Source: Pseudoalteromonas ostreae
GTDB lineage: Bacteria; Pseudomonadota; Gammaproteobacteria; Enterobacterales; Alteromonadaceae
DNA: 64,000 nucleotides
NCBI RefSeq assembly: GCF_018069805.1
Contig: NZ_JAGPYN010000018.1
Coordinates: 1 to 64,000, forward strand
Reading direction: 5' to 3'
The translations under genes and the position numbers were made by a program. How positions within the stretch are numbered: the first letter of the stretch is position 1; the number at the start of each line of letters is the position of its first letter. This document shows positions 27,383-36,178 of the stretch, in pieces. Under the pieces are notes generated by a model. That model searched no databases. It was given only the letters and a program-made list of their open reading frames with translations, and had not been told where the DNA came from.

Positions 27383-28633
27383 GTGTTTAATTATTCTGAA
27401 AAAAATAAAGTATTAATAAGGCTCATTTCATCGACTGCAATAGCTCAGATTATTCCATTTGCTATCAGCCCTATACTTACAAGGCTTTATTCACCTTCAG
27501 ATTTTGGTTATTTTAGTTTCTTTTGTTCTTTAGTCGCAGTTTTTGCCGTTTGGGCTAACGGACGTTTTGAGCTTGCAATAGTATTAGGGAGGCAGAAGAA
27601 GGTATCAATAGCGCTGTTTTACATAGGTCTGTTTTTTTCTTTTTCTGTCTGCTTATTATTGTTAATTCTGGGTGTAATATTTAAAAGTTATTTGATGGAT
27701 ATTGGGTTTGGGGAGTTTACATTTCCATTGATCTCTTTCTATATTGTAGTTGTTTTAGGTGTAAGTAGTAACTCCTTATTTAATTATTACCTTACTAAGT
27801 TAGAAAGGTTTAAGACGATAGGTAATGCACTTATTGGAAAGGCTATAAGCATAAGCCTACTTCAAATTGTATTTGGTTTTTTTGAGCTTGGGGGAGAGGG
27901 TTTAGTTTTGGCTTGGTTTTTAGCTTTTTTATCTTCCAGTATTTTAATGTATATCTATGGAGCTAAGAATCACCTTTCTTTTCAAGGCTTGGGAATTAGG
28001 AAATTATATGTTTTTTTTAAGGCTTATATTAGGTTTCCTTTTTTCTCCGCACCCGCTAGTTTGCTAAGTACAATTTCAAGTCAGGCTAATAACTTATTAA
28101 TCCCTTTTGTTTTTAGTATGAGCACTCTTGGTTTGTATTCATTGGCTGAAAGGTTGCTATCAGCACCTATTACACTAATCGGAAACTCTATTAGCCAGGT
28201 TTACTTTAAAGCTATTTCTTCAGATCCAAATAATGCCATGGTTGAGTTCAAATCTGCATTGTTAAAATTGTCTATAATATCTATTTTAATTTTTTTTGTA
28301 GTACAATTATTTGCCGGCTCGCTCTTTGTTCTGTTATTTGGTGATGAGTGGGCAGGGGCTGCAAATATAGCTAAATTATTTTCTATTCAATTTTGTGTTC
28401 AATTAATTATATCGCCTTTGTTGGTTACTCTTCAAATATATAAAAAAAATAAAATTGAACTTTTATTGCAGTTTTTGATGTGTCTTACATATATGTCAGT
28501 CTATTTAGTTGCATATATTTATGCTTGGAGTTTTCTTGAGCTTGCCAAATGTTTGTCTTTATTGGTTGCGTTTAATTATTTTGTTATAGGGGCTTATTTA
28601 TATAGCCTTGTGAAGAAAAATATGAGGCTGTGA
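27383..28633 (+). CDS. wzx: Wzx-type polysaccharide flippase (cluster II)
   Basis: This 416-residue protein with about 12 hydrophobic helices fits the Polysacc_synt/O-antigen flippase family. The start AQIIPFAISPILTRLYSPSDFGYFSFF and the internal FPFFSAPASLLSTISSQANNLLIPFVF are characteristic. It should flip the lipid-linked cluster II repeat. The GTG start abuts the wbpE stop with no spacer and no clear ribosome binding site, suggesting coupled translation. The gene is clearly more AT-rich than wbpA-E, marking the start of a serotype-specific segment (27.4-31 kb). Confidence 0.88.
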   Translation: MFNYSEKNKVLIRLISSTAIAQIIPFAISPILTRLYSPSDFGYFSFFCSLVAVFAVWANGRFELAIVLGRQKKVSIALFYIGLFFSFSVCLLLLILGVIFKSYLMDIGFGEFTFPLISFYIVVVLGVSSNSLFNYYLTKLERFKTIGNALIGKAISISLLQIVFGFFELGGEGLVLAWFLAFLSSSILMYIYGAKNHLSFQGLGIRKLYVFFKAYIRFPFFSAPASLLSTISSQANNLLIPFVFSMSTLGLYSLAERLLSAPITLIGNSISQVYFKAISSDPNNAMVEFKSALLKLSIISILIFFVVQLFAGSLFVLLFGDEWAGAANIAKLFSIQFCVQLIISPLLVTLQIYKKNKIELLLQFLMCLTYMSVYLVAYIYAWSFLELAKCLSLLVAFNYFVIGAYLYSLVKKNMRL

Positions 28634-28634
28634 A

Positions 28635-29906
28635 ATGTTGTATTTTAGATTTGTATTTTTATTGCTTTTTATTAGGTTTTTGCTCGACTTTTCATATGTT
28701 AACTTTGTTTTTAAGTACTATAATTATGCAGGGTTTAATTATGATTTCGACATCAATCAGTATGTACTTTCTATAATTATGTATTTGTTATGTATACCTC
28801 TGTGTAGTTTATTTCTTAAAAAGGTGAGTGATTACTTTTTTTTAAGTGCTTGTATGTTTTTTTATGCGCCTATTACGAGTCTATTCGGATTAGATTCTGC
28901 TAGAGATTTTTATGTTGTATTCCTTTGTTTAAGTTCATTGTATTTAATGTATTACTTTATAAATCATAGTTTTGTTTCTTTTAAAAATGTGCCTTATATT
29001 AATGGTGGGGGGCAATTAGCAATTTATCTATCAATTTTCTTCATGTTTCTCGTTTTGTCTAATTTCCTATTATCCGGTGCTAGTTTAAATTTTGATTTAG
29101 ACGCGGTTTATCAGTTTAGAGATCAAAATGCAAAATTGGCAGAAGTCGGGATATTTACATATTTAAATAACTGGACCTACTCTATATTTACTCTTTACAT
29201 ATTCGCAATTTGCTTAAAAAACTCACGTTTTTTTCTGTTAGCTTTTTTTCTGAGTTTACAGGTTGTGTTTTTTGGCTTTTCAGCACATAAAGCCGTGCTT
29301 TTTATGCCATTTTTAGTTATTGGTGCTTGGTATTATTTCAAAAAGGAAAGAAGCTTAATAATTCTCCCTTTCTCAATTTCATTTTCTTTATTGGTGTGTG
29401 TAGTTTTGTTTTTGTATTTTGATGATATACAGGTTTCTGGGCTATACGTTCGCCGTGTGTTTTTTGTTCCTGCGCAGCTTACTTTCGCTTATGTGGATTT
29501 CTTTAATCAAAATGAGTTTACCTTCTGGTCTCAATCAATCATGAAGTACTTTATAGATTACCCATATGAGCAAGGCATTTCATCTTTAATTGGTAATTGG
29601 ATGTTTAATGATGATACTAGGGCTAATAATGGCCTGGTTTCTAGTGGTTATGCTAATTTTGGCGCAATAGGTGTGTATATTTATTCGCTTTTATTAGCTT
29701 TAATAATAAAGATGATTGATGACTTTTCACTAAGTGGAAATATGCCGACATGGTTTGCAATATCTTTGATTGCTAGCCCTCTTAATGTTGCGCTTATTCA
29801 GTCTGATTTGTTTACAGCCGCTTTAACTCATGGTCTATTAATAGCTCTCCTTTTAGTTTATATAAGTAGAGCGAAAGTTATAAAGGAGACTACTATTGAG
29901 CAATAA
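28635..29906 (+). CDS. wzy: Putative O-antigen/capsule polymerase Wzy (cluster II)
   Basis: This 423-residue protein has about 11-12 hydrophobic segments and no soluble domain. It has a large periplasmic loop (about residues 150-180) and a late loop YEQGISSLIGNWMFNDDTRANNGLVSSGYANFG, named here by its ends YEQGISS and SGYANFG. The length, topology and position between a flippase and glycosyltransferases fit Wzy, a family with very weak sequence conservation. The SGYANFG...YSLLLALII segment is a pattern often seen in such polymerases. It starts 1 bp after the flippase stop and overlaps the next gene by 11 bp. Very AT-rich. Confidence 0.75.
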   Translation: MLYFRFVFLLLFIRFLLDFSYVNFVFKYYNYAGFNYDFDINQYVLSIIMYLLCIPLCSLFLKKVSDYFFLSACMFFYAPITSLFGLDSARDFYVVFLCLSSLYLMYYFINHSFVSFKNVPYINGGGQLAIYLSIFFMFLVLSNFLLSGASLNFDLDAVYQFRDQNAKLAEVGIFTYLNNWTYSIFTLYIFAICLKNSRFFLLAFFLSLQVVFFGFSAHKAVLFMPFLVIGAWYYFKKERSLIILPFSISFSLLVCVVLFLYFDDIQVSGLYVRRVFFVPAQLTFAYVDFFNQNEFTFWSQSIMKYFIDYPYEQGISSLIGNWMFNDDTRANNGLVSSGYANFGAIGVYIYSLLLALIIKMIDDFSLSGNMPTWFAISLIASPLNVALIQSDLFTAALTHGLLIALLLVYISRAKVIKETTIEQ

Positions 29907-30990
29907 AGTCATACACGTATCTAATACAGATATACGATCTGATTTTAGAATCATTCGACAAATAAAAGCATTGCAAGATTATGATGTTATAGCAATTGGG
30001 ATCGAAGATAAGTCCGAGCCACACAAGTTTAATTTGGATAGTTATTGTAAATATATAATTCTCAAAAGCTTTAGCGCCAAATTTGTAACTAAATCGATTA
30101 GACATTTTTTTAATCTAATTTATTTTAATATACAAGCTTTTTTATTGTTCAAATCTTGTAAACCTAGCCTTATTCATGTGCATGATACCTATCCGCTTTT
30201 TTCAGCAATAGCATATAAAAAACTATATGGCTGTAAGGTTGTTTATGATTGCCATGAATTAGAATCAAATAAGGGCGGGCAAAGTAAGGCCCTTGCTCGT
30301 TTGACATATTTTATCGAATCTTTGTGCTATAGACATTGTGATTCATTGATCACAGTATCCTCACTCATTGAAAAATGGTACATAGACACATTTTTGGAGT
30401 TGCCTTATCATGAGTTGATATATAATTCTCCTGAGTTTAAACAAAACCTAGCATCAAAGACTTTTTCGGATACTAATAGCAATAAGTTTGTCTATGTTGG
30501 ACAGTTTTCAGAAGGACGTAATTTAATCGAGCTATTAGATATTTTCCAGGATAATGGGCAAGAGTGTCATTTTATAGGTTGGGGAGTGCTGGAGGATAGA
30601 ATTATAGAATCCTCTAAAGGTTTTAAAAATATCCACTACCATAAGCCAATGCCAAATGATCTTTTGATGGAGTTTTTAAATGAAAATGATTTTACTTTTG
30701 GCCTATGTATATTAGCCCCTATTTCTTTAAGTGATAAGTACTCATTACCTAATAAGCTTTTTGAATACACTTTTAGCGGGTTTAATGTTATCGGCAGTGA
30801 TTTCCCTGAAATTGCAAGTTATATAAAAAATACAAACTCAGGGTATACCTTCAAAAATATAGAAGAATTCAAGGTTTTATTAAATACAGGTGGGTTAATA
30901 AGAAAAAATATAAATCATGAGGAGCTTGATGGGTATTCTTGGTCTCAAATGATAGTAAAACTTAGACGTTTATATTCGAATTTGCTTTAA
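29896..30990 (+). CDS. Family 4 glycosyltransferase
   Basis: This 364-residue GT-B enzyme starts with TTG, placed 7 nt after an AGGAG site at 29,884-29,888 and overlapping the polymerase gene. It has HVHDTYPLFSAIAYKKL and VVYDCHELE in the acceptor domain, FVYVGQFSEGRNLIELL at the start of the donor domain, and LPNKLFEYTFSGFNVIGSD near the donor site. These are typical of GT4 proteins in polysaccharide loci. It should add one residue of the cluster II repeat; specificity is unknown. Confidence 0.83.
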   Translation: MSNKVIHVSNTDIRSDFRIIRQIKALQDYDVIAIGIEDKSEPHKFNLDSYCKYIILKSFSAKFVTKSIRHFFNLIYFNIQAFLLFKSCKPSLIHVHDTYPLFSAIAYKKLYGCKVVYDCHELESNKGGQSKALARLTYFIESLCYRHCDSLITVSSLIEKWYIDTFLELPYHELIYNSPEFKQNLASKTFSDTNSNKFVYVGQFSEGRNLIELLDIFQDNGQECHFIGWGVLEDRIIESSKGFKNIHYHKPMPNDLLMEFLNENDFTFGLCILAPISLSDKYSLPNKLFEYTFSGFNVIGSDFPEIASYIKNTNSGYTFKNIEEFKVLLNTGGLIRKNINHEELDGYSWSQMIVKLRRLYSNLL

Positions 30991-31016
30991 TTTGTTTTCT
31001 AAAAGGTTGTTAAATT

Positions 31017-32846
31017 ATGTGTGGAATTTTCGGTGTTGTTTCTAAACAGCACAATATTAATGTTGGGCATCTTAAAGAGTTAGCTAATCACTCTAGGCAA
31101 AGAGGAAGGGATTCAAGTGGCTTAATTACATTTGAGGCTGGTTCTTATGCAACTACTAGAGCTGATTTTGATATTAACAAGCTACTTAAATCGACTTCAT
31201 TAAATAATAAAAAGCTTGTGTTTGGCCATAGTAGATTAGTAACAAATGGTCACACAGATAATCAACCAGTGATACGTGATGGTATAATTGCTATACATAA
31301 TGGCATTATAGTTAATGATGAAGAGCTATGGAAAGATATAAATGTTGAACGTAAGTTTCAGATAGATTCTGAAGTTATTATCGCTATTGCTCTAGATTGT
31401 TTAGAAAAAGGCGTTGCTTTAGAGGATATCCCCACTCATATTTTGAATAAATGTAAGGGCGTGGTTGCGTGTGCGCTGTTGTTCCCATCTATGGGTAAAG
31501 CGCTTCTTTTTTCAAATAATGGAAGTTTATATGTTGCAGATTCAAATGATAGTTTATATTTTTCATCTGAGAGCTATCCTTTAACTAAATTGGGTTTATC
31601 AGTTGTACATAAAGTAATAAATGAAACAGTTGTTTGGGATATTCCAAAAGCAAATAATACTGGTGAGGTTAAAGATTGTCACTCTAGAAAACTAGATCTA
31701 GTGCCAGCATTATCTTTTAATGCTGAGAAAGAGGCTCTTCTTGAATATAATGAGCCAGTACTTAAACGTTGTACTAAATGTATTCTTCCAGAGACTATGC
31801 CTTTTATCCATTTTGACTCACTCGGTGTTTGTAATTATTGCAATACGTACAAGCCAAAGAATCAGCCCAAGCCCAAAGAAGAGCTTTTTGAGCTAGTAGA
31901 AAAGTATAGAAGAAAAGGTGAACCTGACTGTATTGTACCATTCTCTGGTGGGCGAGATAGTTGCTACGGTTTACATTTAATTGTTAATGAATTGAAGATG
32001 AAACCAATTACTTATACTTATGACTGGGGGTTAGTTACAGATTTAGGGAGACGTAATATTAGCAGAATGTGCGCGCAATTAGGTGTTGAAAATATCATTG
32101 TTGCGGCTGATATTGAGAAAAAACGTAAGAATGTTGCGATAAACCTTAAGGCTTGGTTGAAGTCTCCTCACCTTGGCATGATGAGTATATTGACAGCAGG
32201 TGATAAACACTTCTTCAGGCATGTTGAAACGGTTAAAAAGCAAACTGGAATTGATATTAATTTATGGGGCGTAAACCCATTAGAGGTAACTCACTTTAAA
32301 ACTGGTTTTCTCGATATTCCACCGGACTTTGAAGGTAAGCATGTTTACACTAACGGCGCAATGAAGCAGCTGCATTATCAGAAAAAGCGCTTTACGGCAA
32401 TGATGGATAGCCCTGGTTACTTTAACTCTTCATTGTTTGATACGCTTGCTGGTGAGTACTTCCGTAGCTTTACAGAGAAGAAAGATTACTTCCATATATT
32501 TGATTATTGGAGATGGGACGAAACTGAATTAGATAATATTTTACTTAATCAATATGATTGGGAAAAAGCGATAGATACTCCTACAACATGGCGTATTGGG
32601 GATGCAACAGCCGCTTTTTACAATTATGTTTACTATACAGTTGCAGGTTTCACTGAGCATGACACTTTTCGAAGTAACCAAATTCGTGAAGGGGATATCA
32701 CAAGAGATGAAGCTTTAGCGCTTACAAGAGAAGAAAATAAACCAAGGTATCCAAATATTAAATGGTATCTTGATGTTTTAGGTATTGACTTCGGTGAAGC
32801 TATTCGTACCGTTAACAGTATTCCTAAGTTATATAAATCTTCCTAA
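31017..32846 (+). CDS. Glutaminase / N-acetyl sugar amidotransferase fusion (WbpG/PseA-like)
   Basis: The 609 residues form two modules. Residues 1-~230 are a class II glutamine amidotransferase: MCGIFGVVS with nucleophile C2, RGRDSSGL, GHSRLVTNG and AIHNGII. Residues ~250-600 match the WbpG/PseA sugar amidotransferase family: CTKC at 252-255, a second CNYC pair, and a PP-loop ATP-binding site SGGRDS at 310-315. WbpG normally gets ammonia from separate HisH2/HisF2 partners and, in P. aeruginosa, turns a 3-acetamido group into an acetamidino group. Here the glutaminase is fused on and no hisH/hisF is present. With wbpA-B-D-E nearby, the likely substrate is the diacetamido uronic acid. Confidence 0.85.
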   Translation: MCGIFGVVSKQHNINVGHLKELANHSRQRGRDSSGLITFEAGSYATTRADFDINKLLKSTSLNNKKLVFGHSRLVTNGHTDNQPVIRDGIIAIHNGIIVNDEELWKDINVERKFQIDSEVIIAIALDCLEKGVALEDIPTHILNKCKGVVACALLFPSMGKALLFSNNGSLYVADSNDSLYFSSESYPLTKLGLSVVHKVINETVVWDIPKANNTGEVKDCHSRKLDLVPALSFNAEKEALLEYNEPVLKRCTKCILPETMPFIHFDSLGVCNYCNTYKPKNQPKPKEELFELVEKYRRKGEPDCIVPFSGGRDSCYGLHLIVNELKMKPITYTYDWGLVTDLGRRNISRMCAQLGVENIIVAADIEKKRKNVAINLKAWLKSPHLGMMSILTAGDKHFFRHVETVKKQTGIDINLWGVNPLEVTHFKTGFLDIPPDFEGKHVYTNGAMKQLHYQKKRFTAMMDSPGYFNSSLFDTLAGEYFRSFTEKKDYFHIFDYWRWDETELDNILLNQYDWEKAIDTPTTWRIGDATAAFYNYVYYTVAGFTEHDTFRSNQIREGDITRDEALALTREENKPRYPNIKWYLDVLGIDFGEAIRTVNSIPKLYKSS

Positions 32847-32866
32847 TTTTTAGGCTTAGATATTTT

Positions 32867-34099
32867 ATGAATATTTGGTGTATATCAAAATATGCGAGCA
32901 TCCCCAGTTATGGGGCTGCCGCTCGCCTTTTCTATTTAGCAAAAGAGTTTAGTAAGCAGTGTGAACAAGTTGTTCTCATTACTTCTGACTCAAATCATTT
33001 ATGTAAATTCCCTGAAACTGAAAGTAGATATAATTACGAAGAGCAGGATGGAGTAAAGGTTTGTTGGATTAAAAATATAAAATACAACAAGTCAGCTTCG
33101 ATGAAACGTGTATTGAGTTGGTTTGACTTCGAGTTTAGGCTTTTTCTAATGGATAAAAAAAAGCTAAATAAGCCAGATGTAGTTCTAATATCATCACTGT
33201 CATTGCTTTCGATTGTATACGGGTATTATTTAAAAAAAAGGTTCGGTGCATCACTAATTTTTGAAATTAGGGATATTTGGCCTCTAACACTTATTGAAGA
33301 GGGAGGGGTAAGTAAATACCACCCCCTATCAATTGTATTAGGGTGGTTAGAAAAGTTTGGTTACAAAAATGCAGATTTAATCGTTGGTACTATGCCTAGG
33401 CTAGACTTACATGTAGAGAGTATTCTAGGTTATAAAAAAGAAGTTTTTTGTTCTCCGTTAGGTATCGATGAACATCAGATTGGTGCCGTTTTAGAGGTGC
33501 CTAAGTTAGATGTTTATTTCCCTGAGGGGAAAAAAATAATCGGTTATGCTGGAAGTATGGGTATATCTAATTCACTTCAGCCGTTTATTGATATCATCAA
33601 AAATATGTCAGAATTTAAAGAGCTTCACTTTGTTTTAGTTGGCGCTGGTGATTTAAAAGATAAGTTCAAAAATGAACTAACTAGTTACGATAACGTAACT
33701 TTTGTTCCAAAAATAAAGCAAGAAGAGGTTCAGTATTTTTTGAATAAATGTGATGTTTTGTATTTATCAACCCAGAATTCAAAAGTGTGGGATTTTGGGC
33801 AATCCATGAATAAGGTAGTGCAATATATGTTATCAGGTAAACCTGTGGTTGCTTCATACTCAGGTTATCCATCGATGTTAAATGAGTCAGGTTCTGGGAT
33901 TTTTATACCTGCTGACGATAAAGATGTGATGCAAGATGCATTAATCAAGTTTGCGTTCTTGAATGACGATGAGCGGCGCAACCTTGGCGACAAAGGAAAA
34001 GAATGGATCCTCTCCAGGAGAATGTATAAAACACTTGCTGAGGAGTACCTTGTTAAAATTCGTGAAATAGAAAATATTTCAGGGCAGAATGGAAGGTAG
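32867..34099 (+). CDS. WbuB-like family 4 glycosyltransferase
   Basis: This 410-residue GT-B enzyme has a start NIWCISKYASIPSYGAAARLFYLAKEF, named here by its ends NIWCISKY and LAKEF. FEIRDIWPLTLIEEGG is the signature of WbuB/WcaI-type transferases in O-antigen loci. IIGYAGSMGISNSLQPFI opens the donor domain, and SMNKVVQYMLSGKPVVAS is near the donor site. Such enzymes often add the second residue onto the lipid-linked initiating sugar, which fits a gene 2 bp upstream of the PglC-like transferase. The donor is unknown. Confidence 0.85.
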   Translation: MNIWCISKYASIPSYGAAARLFYLAKEFSKQCEQVVLITSDSNHLCKFPETESRYNYEEQDGVKVCWIKNIKYNKSASMKRVLSWFDFEFRLFLMDKKKLNKPDVVLISSLSLLSIVYGYYLKKRFGASLIFEIRDIWPLTLIEEGGVSKYHPLSIVLGWLEKFGYKNADLIVGTMPRLDLHVESILGYKKEVFCSPLGIDEHQIGAVLEVPKLDVYFPEGKKIIGYAGSMGISNSLQPFIDIIKNMSEFKELHFVLVGAGDLKDKFKNELTSYDNVTFVPKIKQEEVQYFLNKCDVLYLSTQNSKVWDFGQSMNKVVQYMLSGKPVVASYSGYPSMLNESGSGIFIPADDKDVMQDALIKFAFLNDDERRNLGDKGKEWILSRRMYKTLAEEYLVKIREIENISGQNGR

Positions 34100-34101
34100 T
34101 T

Positions 34102-34698
34102 ATGAAACGCCTCTTTGATTTTTTAGTTGCCCTCAGTGCATTATTTATTTTATTACCCATAATAATTGTTGTTGCTGTACTTATTCGTTTTAAATTGGGC
34201 TCGCCTATTTTATTTACGCAAGACCGCCCTGGTTTGAATGGTCAAATTTTTAAAATGATGAAGTTTAGGACCATGCTTGATGGTAAAGATAAGCAAGGTA
34301 ATTTACTGCCAGACGATGAACGGATGACTCAATTTGGTGCTTTTTTACGCTCTACCAGCTTAGATGAGCTACCTGGTTTATTTAATGTATTAAAAGGGGA
34401 TATGAGCTTAGTTGGCCCACGGCCTTTATTAGTACAGTATTTACCTTTGTACAGTACAGAGCAAGCGCGACGCCATAATGTACGCCCGGGTATTACCGGT
34501 TGGGCGCAAGTGAATGGCCGTAATGCGATTAGTTGGGAGCAAAAGTTTAAGCTCGATGTGTGGTATGTTGACAATCAAAGCTTCTTACTTGATTTTAAAA
34601 TACTATTACTTACCGTAAAAAAAGTATTTGTACGTGAAGGTATAAGCGCTGAAGGTGAGGCGACAATGTCTCTTTTTAAAGGGAGTGATAATAAGTGA
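34102..34698 (+). CDS. PglC-like monotopic phosphoglycosyl transferase
   Basis: This 198-residue enzyme is a minimal Bac_transf protein: a re-entrant helix MKRLFDFLVALSALFILLP, then FTQDRPGLNG, KFRTM, RSTSLDELPGL, GDMSLVGPRPLL and GITGWAQVNGRN. It matches the size of Campylobacter PglC (200 aa), which loads phospho-bacillosamine onto undecaprenyl phosphate. PglD-, PglE- and PglF-like genes follow, so the likely donor is a UDP-QuiNAc4N-acyl sugar. It is the second initiating transferase in the window. It overlaps the acyltransferase gene by 4 bp. Confidence 0.9.
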   Translation: MKRLFDFLVALSALFILLPIIIVVAVLIRFKLGSPILFTQDRPGLNGQIFKMMKFRTMLDGKDKQGNLLPDDERMTQFGAFLRSTSLDELPGLFNVLKGDMSLVGPRPLLVQYLPLYSTEQARRHNVRPGITGWAQVNGRNAISWEQKFKLDVWYVDNQSFLLDFKILLLTVKKVFVREGISAEGEATMSLFKGSDNK

Positions 34699-35330
34699 AA
34701 GAAATTATAGTTATAGGTGGTGGTGGATTTGCTAAAGAGGTTGTTTGGCTAGCGCATGATTGCAACCGTAAAGTAAGAGGTGTTTTAGACGATAATACTT
34801 TTACACATGGTGCAGATGTCCAAGGGGCAATCGTTTTAGGTTCAGTTGACTCTTGGGTGGATTACACTTCAGATTGTGAGTTTGTAATAGCTATCGGTAA
34901 TCCTAGGACGCGTAAAGCTGTCTCAGATAAAATGCAGCTATTAGGAAAGCCGAATTTTGCAACATTAATCCACCCGAGTGCTAGATACTCCAATACTGTT
35001 AGTTTTGGTCAAGGTAGCATCATTTGTGCAGGTTCTATACTCACTGCAGATATTACCCTTGGCGCTCACAATATATTAAACCTTAATGTAACCGTTGGGC
35101 ATGAATGTAAATTTGGTGATTTTATAACTGTAGCTCCAATGGCCGCTATTTCTGGAAACGTAATATTAGACGACCTAGTTGAAATTGGTACGGGTGCTAC
35201 AATTAGACAAGGTTTAAATCTTCAGAAAGGCTCAATGCTTGGAATGGGGGGAGTATTGACTAAAAACATTCCGGAAAGAACTATTTTTGCTGGTAACCCC
35301 GCTAAAAAATTAAAGGAGATAACTGAGTAA
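34695..35330 (+). CDS. PglD-like UDP-4-amino-sugar N-acyltransferase
   Basis: This 211-residue protein has an N-terminal UDP-sugar-binding Rossmann-like domain (IIVIGGGGFAKEVVWLAH) and a C-terminal left-handed beta helix with hexapeptide repeats (ITLGAHNILNLNVTVGHECKFGDF). The histidine in VGHE corresponds to the catalytic base region of PglD. It should acylate the C4 amine of UDP-QuiNAc4N. GTG start, 4-bp overlap with the gene before; it shares one base with the dehydrogenase after it. That adjacency raises the possibility that the acyl donor is 3-hydroxybutyryl-CoA instead of acetyl-CoA. Confidence 0.88.
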   Translation: MKEIIVIGGGGFAKEVVWLAHDCNRKVRGVLDDNTFTHGADVQGAIVLGSVDSWVDYTSDCEFVIAIGNPRTRKAVSDKMQLLGKPNFATLIHPSARYSNTVSFGQGSIICAGSILTADITLGAHNILNLNVTVGHECKFGDFITVAPMAAISGNVILDDLVEIGTGATIRQGLNLQKGSMLGMGGVLTKNIPERTIFAGNPAKKLKEITE

Positions 35331-36175
35331 TGGAAGTATCAATAATAGGCTCTGGAACTATGGCTACGGGTATAGCCCAAGTGCTTTGTGTAAGTAATGA
35401 GGTTTCAAAAGTAAATTTAATCGCAAGAACTGAAGATAAAGCTATTACTTCAAAAAGTACCTGTGAAAAAAATATATCTAGACTTGCTCGTAAAGGGAAA
35501 ATATCAGCTGAGCTGTCAAGTATTGCAATAGAAAAAGTTGTCTGTTGCACCGAGCTTGCAATTGTTGGTAATTCTGATTTGATTATAGAAGCGATTGCCG
35601 AAGACTTTGTCGCTAAAATGGAACTTTTTTCTAAGCTTTCTGGTTTTATTAATGAATCAACAATTGTTGCTTCTAATACTTCATCTCTATCTATTACAGC
35701 TTTTGGTAGTGTTTTACCTAACCCAGAGAATGTAATCGGGTTACATTTTTTCAACCCTGCTCCTATTATGGAATTAGTTGAAATAGTTGTAGGCCATGAA
35801 ACTAACCCTTTGGTAGTTGATAAGTTGCAAACTCTGACTAAGGCTTTAGGTAAAGCGCCTGTTGTTGTTCAAGAAGCTCCTGGGTTCGTTGTGAACCGAA
35901 TGTTGATACCGATGATCAATGAAGCTGTAAGTATTTTAGCCGAAGGTGTAGCAACAGCTGAAGATATTGATAGAGCTATGAGGTTTGGTGCGCACCATCC
36001 TATGGGCCCTTTAGCACTAGCCGATTTAATTGGTAATGATGTGAATTTATCTATAATGGAAACTCTTTATAGTGAAACTGGAGATCCTAAATATAGAGCC
36101 CATCCCCTCCTAAGAAAAATGGTTAGAGCTAACCATTTAGGCCGTAAAACTAAGAAAGGCTTTTTTGAGTATTAA
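35330..36175 (+). CDS. 3-hydroxyacyl-CoA (3-hydroxybutyryl-CoA) dehydrogenase
   Basis: This 281-residue protein is a full-length 3-hydroxyacyl-CoA dehydrogenase. It has an N-terminal NAD-binding motif GSGTMATGIAQ, VASNTSSLSI, the catalytic histidine (about H139) in GLHFFNPAPIMELVE, APGFVVNRMLIPMINEA, and a C-terminal domain with GAHHPMGPLALADLIG. It reduces acetoacetyl-CoA or oxidises 3-hydroxybutyryl-CoA with NAD(P). Such an enzyme is unexpected in a surface-sugar operon. It is embedded between PglD- and PglE-like genes with 1-bp overlap and 3-bp gap. My inference is that it supplies a 3-hydroxyacyl group for the amino sugar. An unrelated metabolic role is possible. Confidence 0.88.
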   Translation: MEVSIIGSGTMATGIAQVLCVSNEVSKVNLIARTEDKAITSKSTCEKNISRLARKGKISAELSSIAIEKVVCCTELAIVGNSDLIIEAIAEDFVAKMELFSKLSGFINESTIVASNTSSLSITAFGSVLPNPENVIGLHFFNPAPIMELVEIVVGHETNPLVVDKLQTLTKALGKAPVVVQEAPGFVVNRMLIPMINEAVSILAEGVATAEDIDRAMRFGAHHPMGPLALADLIGNDVNLSIMETLYSETGDPKYRAHPLLRKMVRANHLGRKTKKGFFEY

Positions 36176-36178
36176 TAT

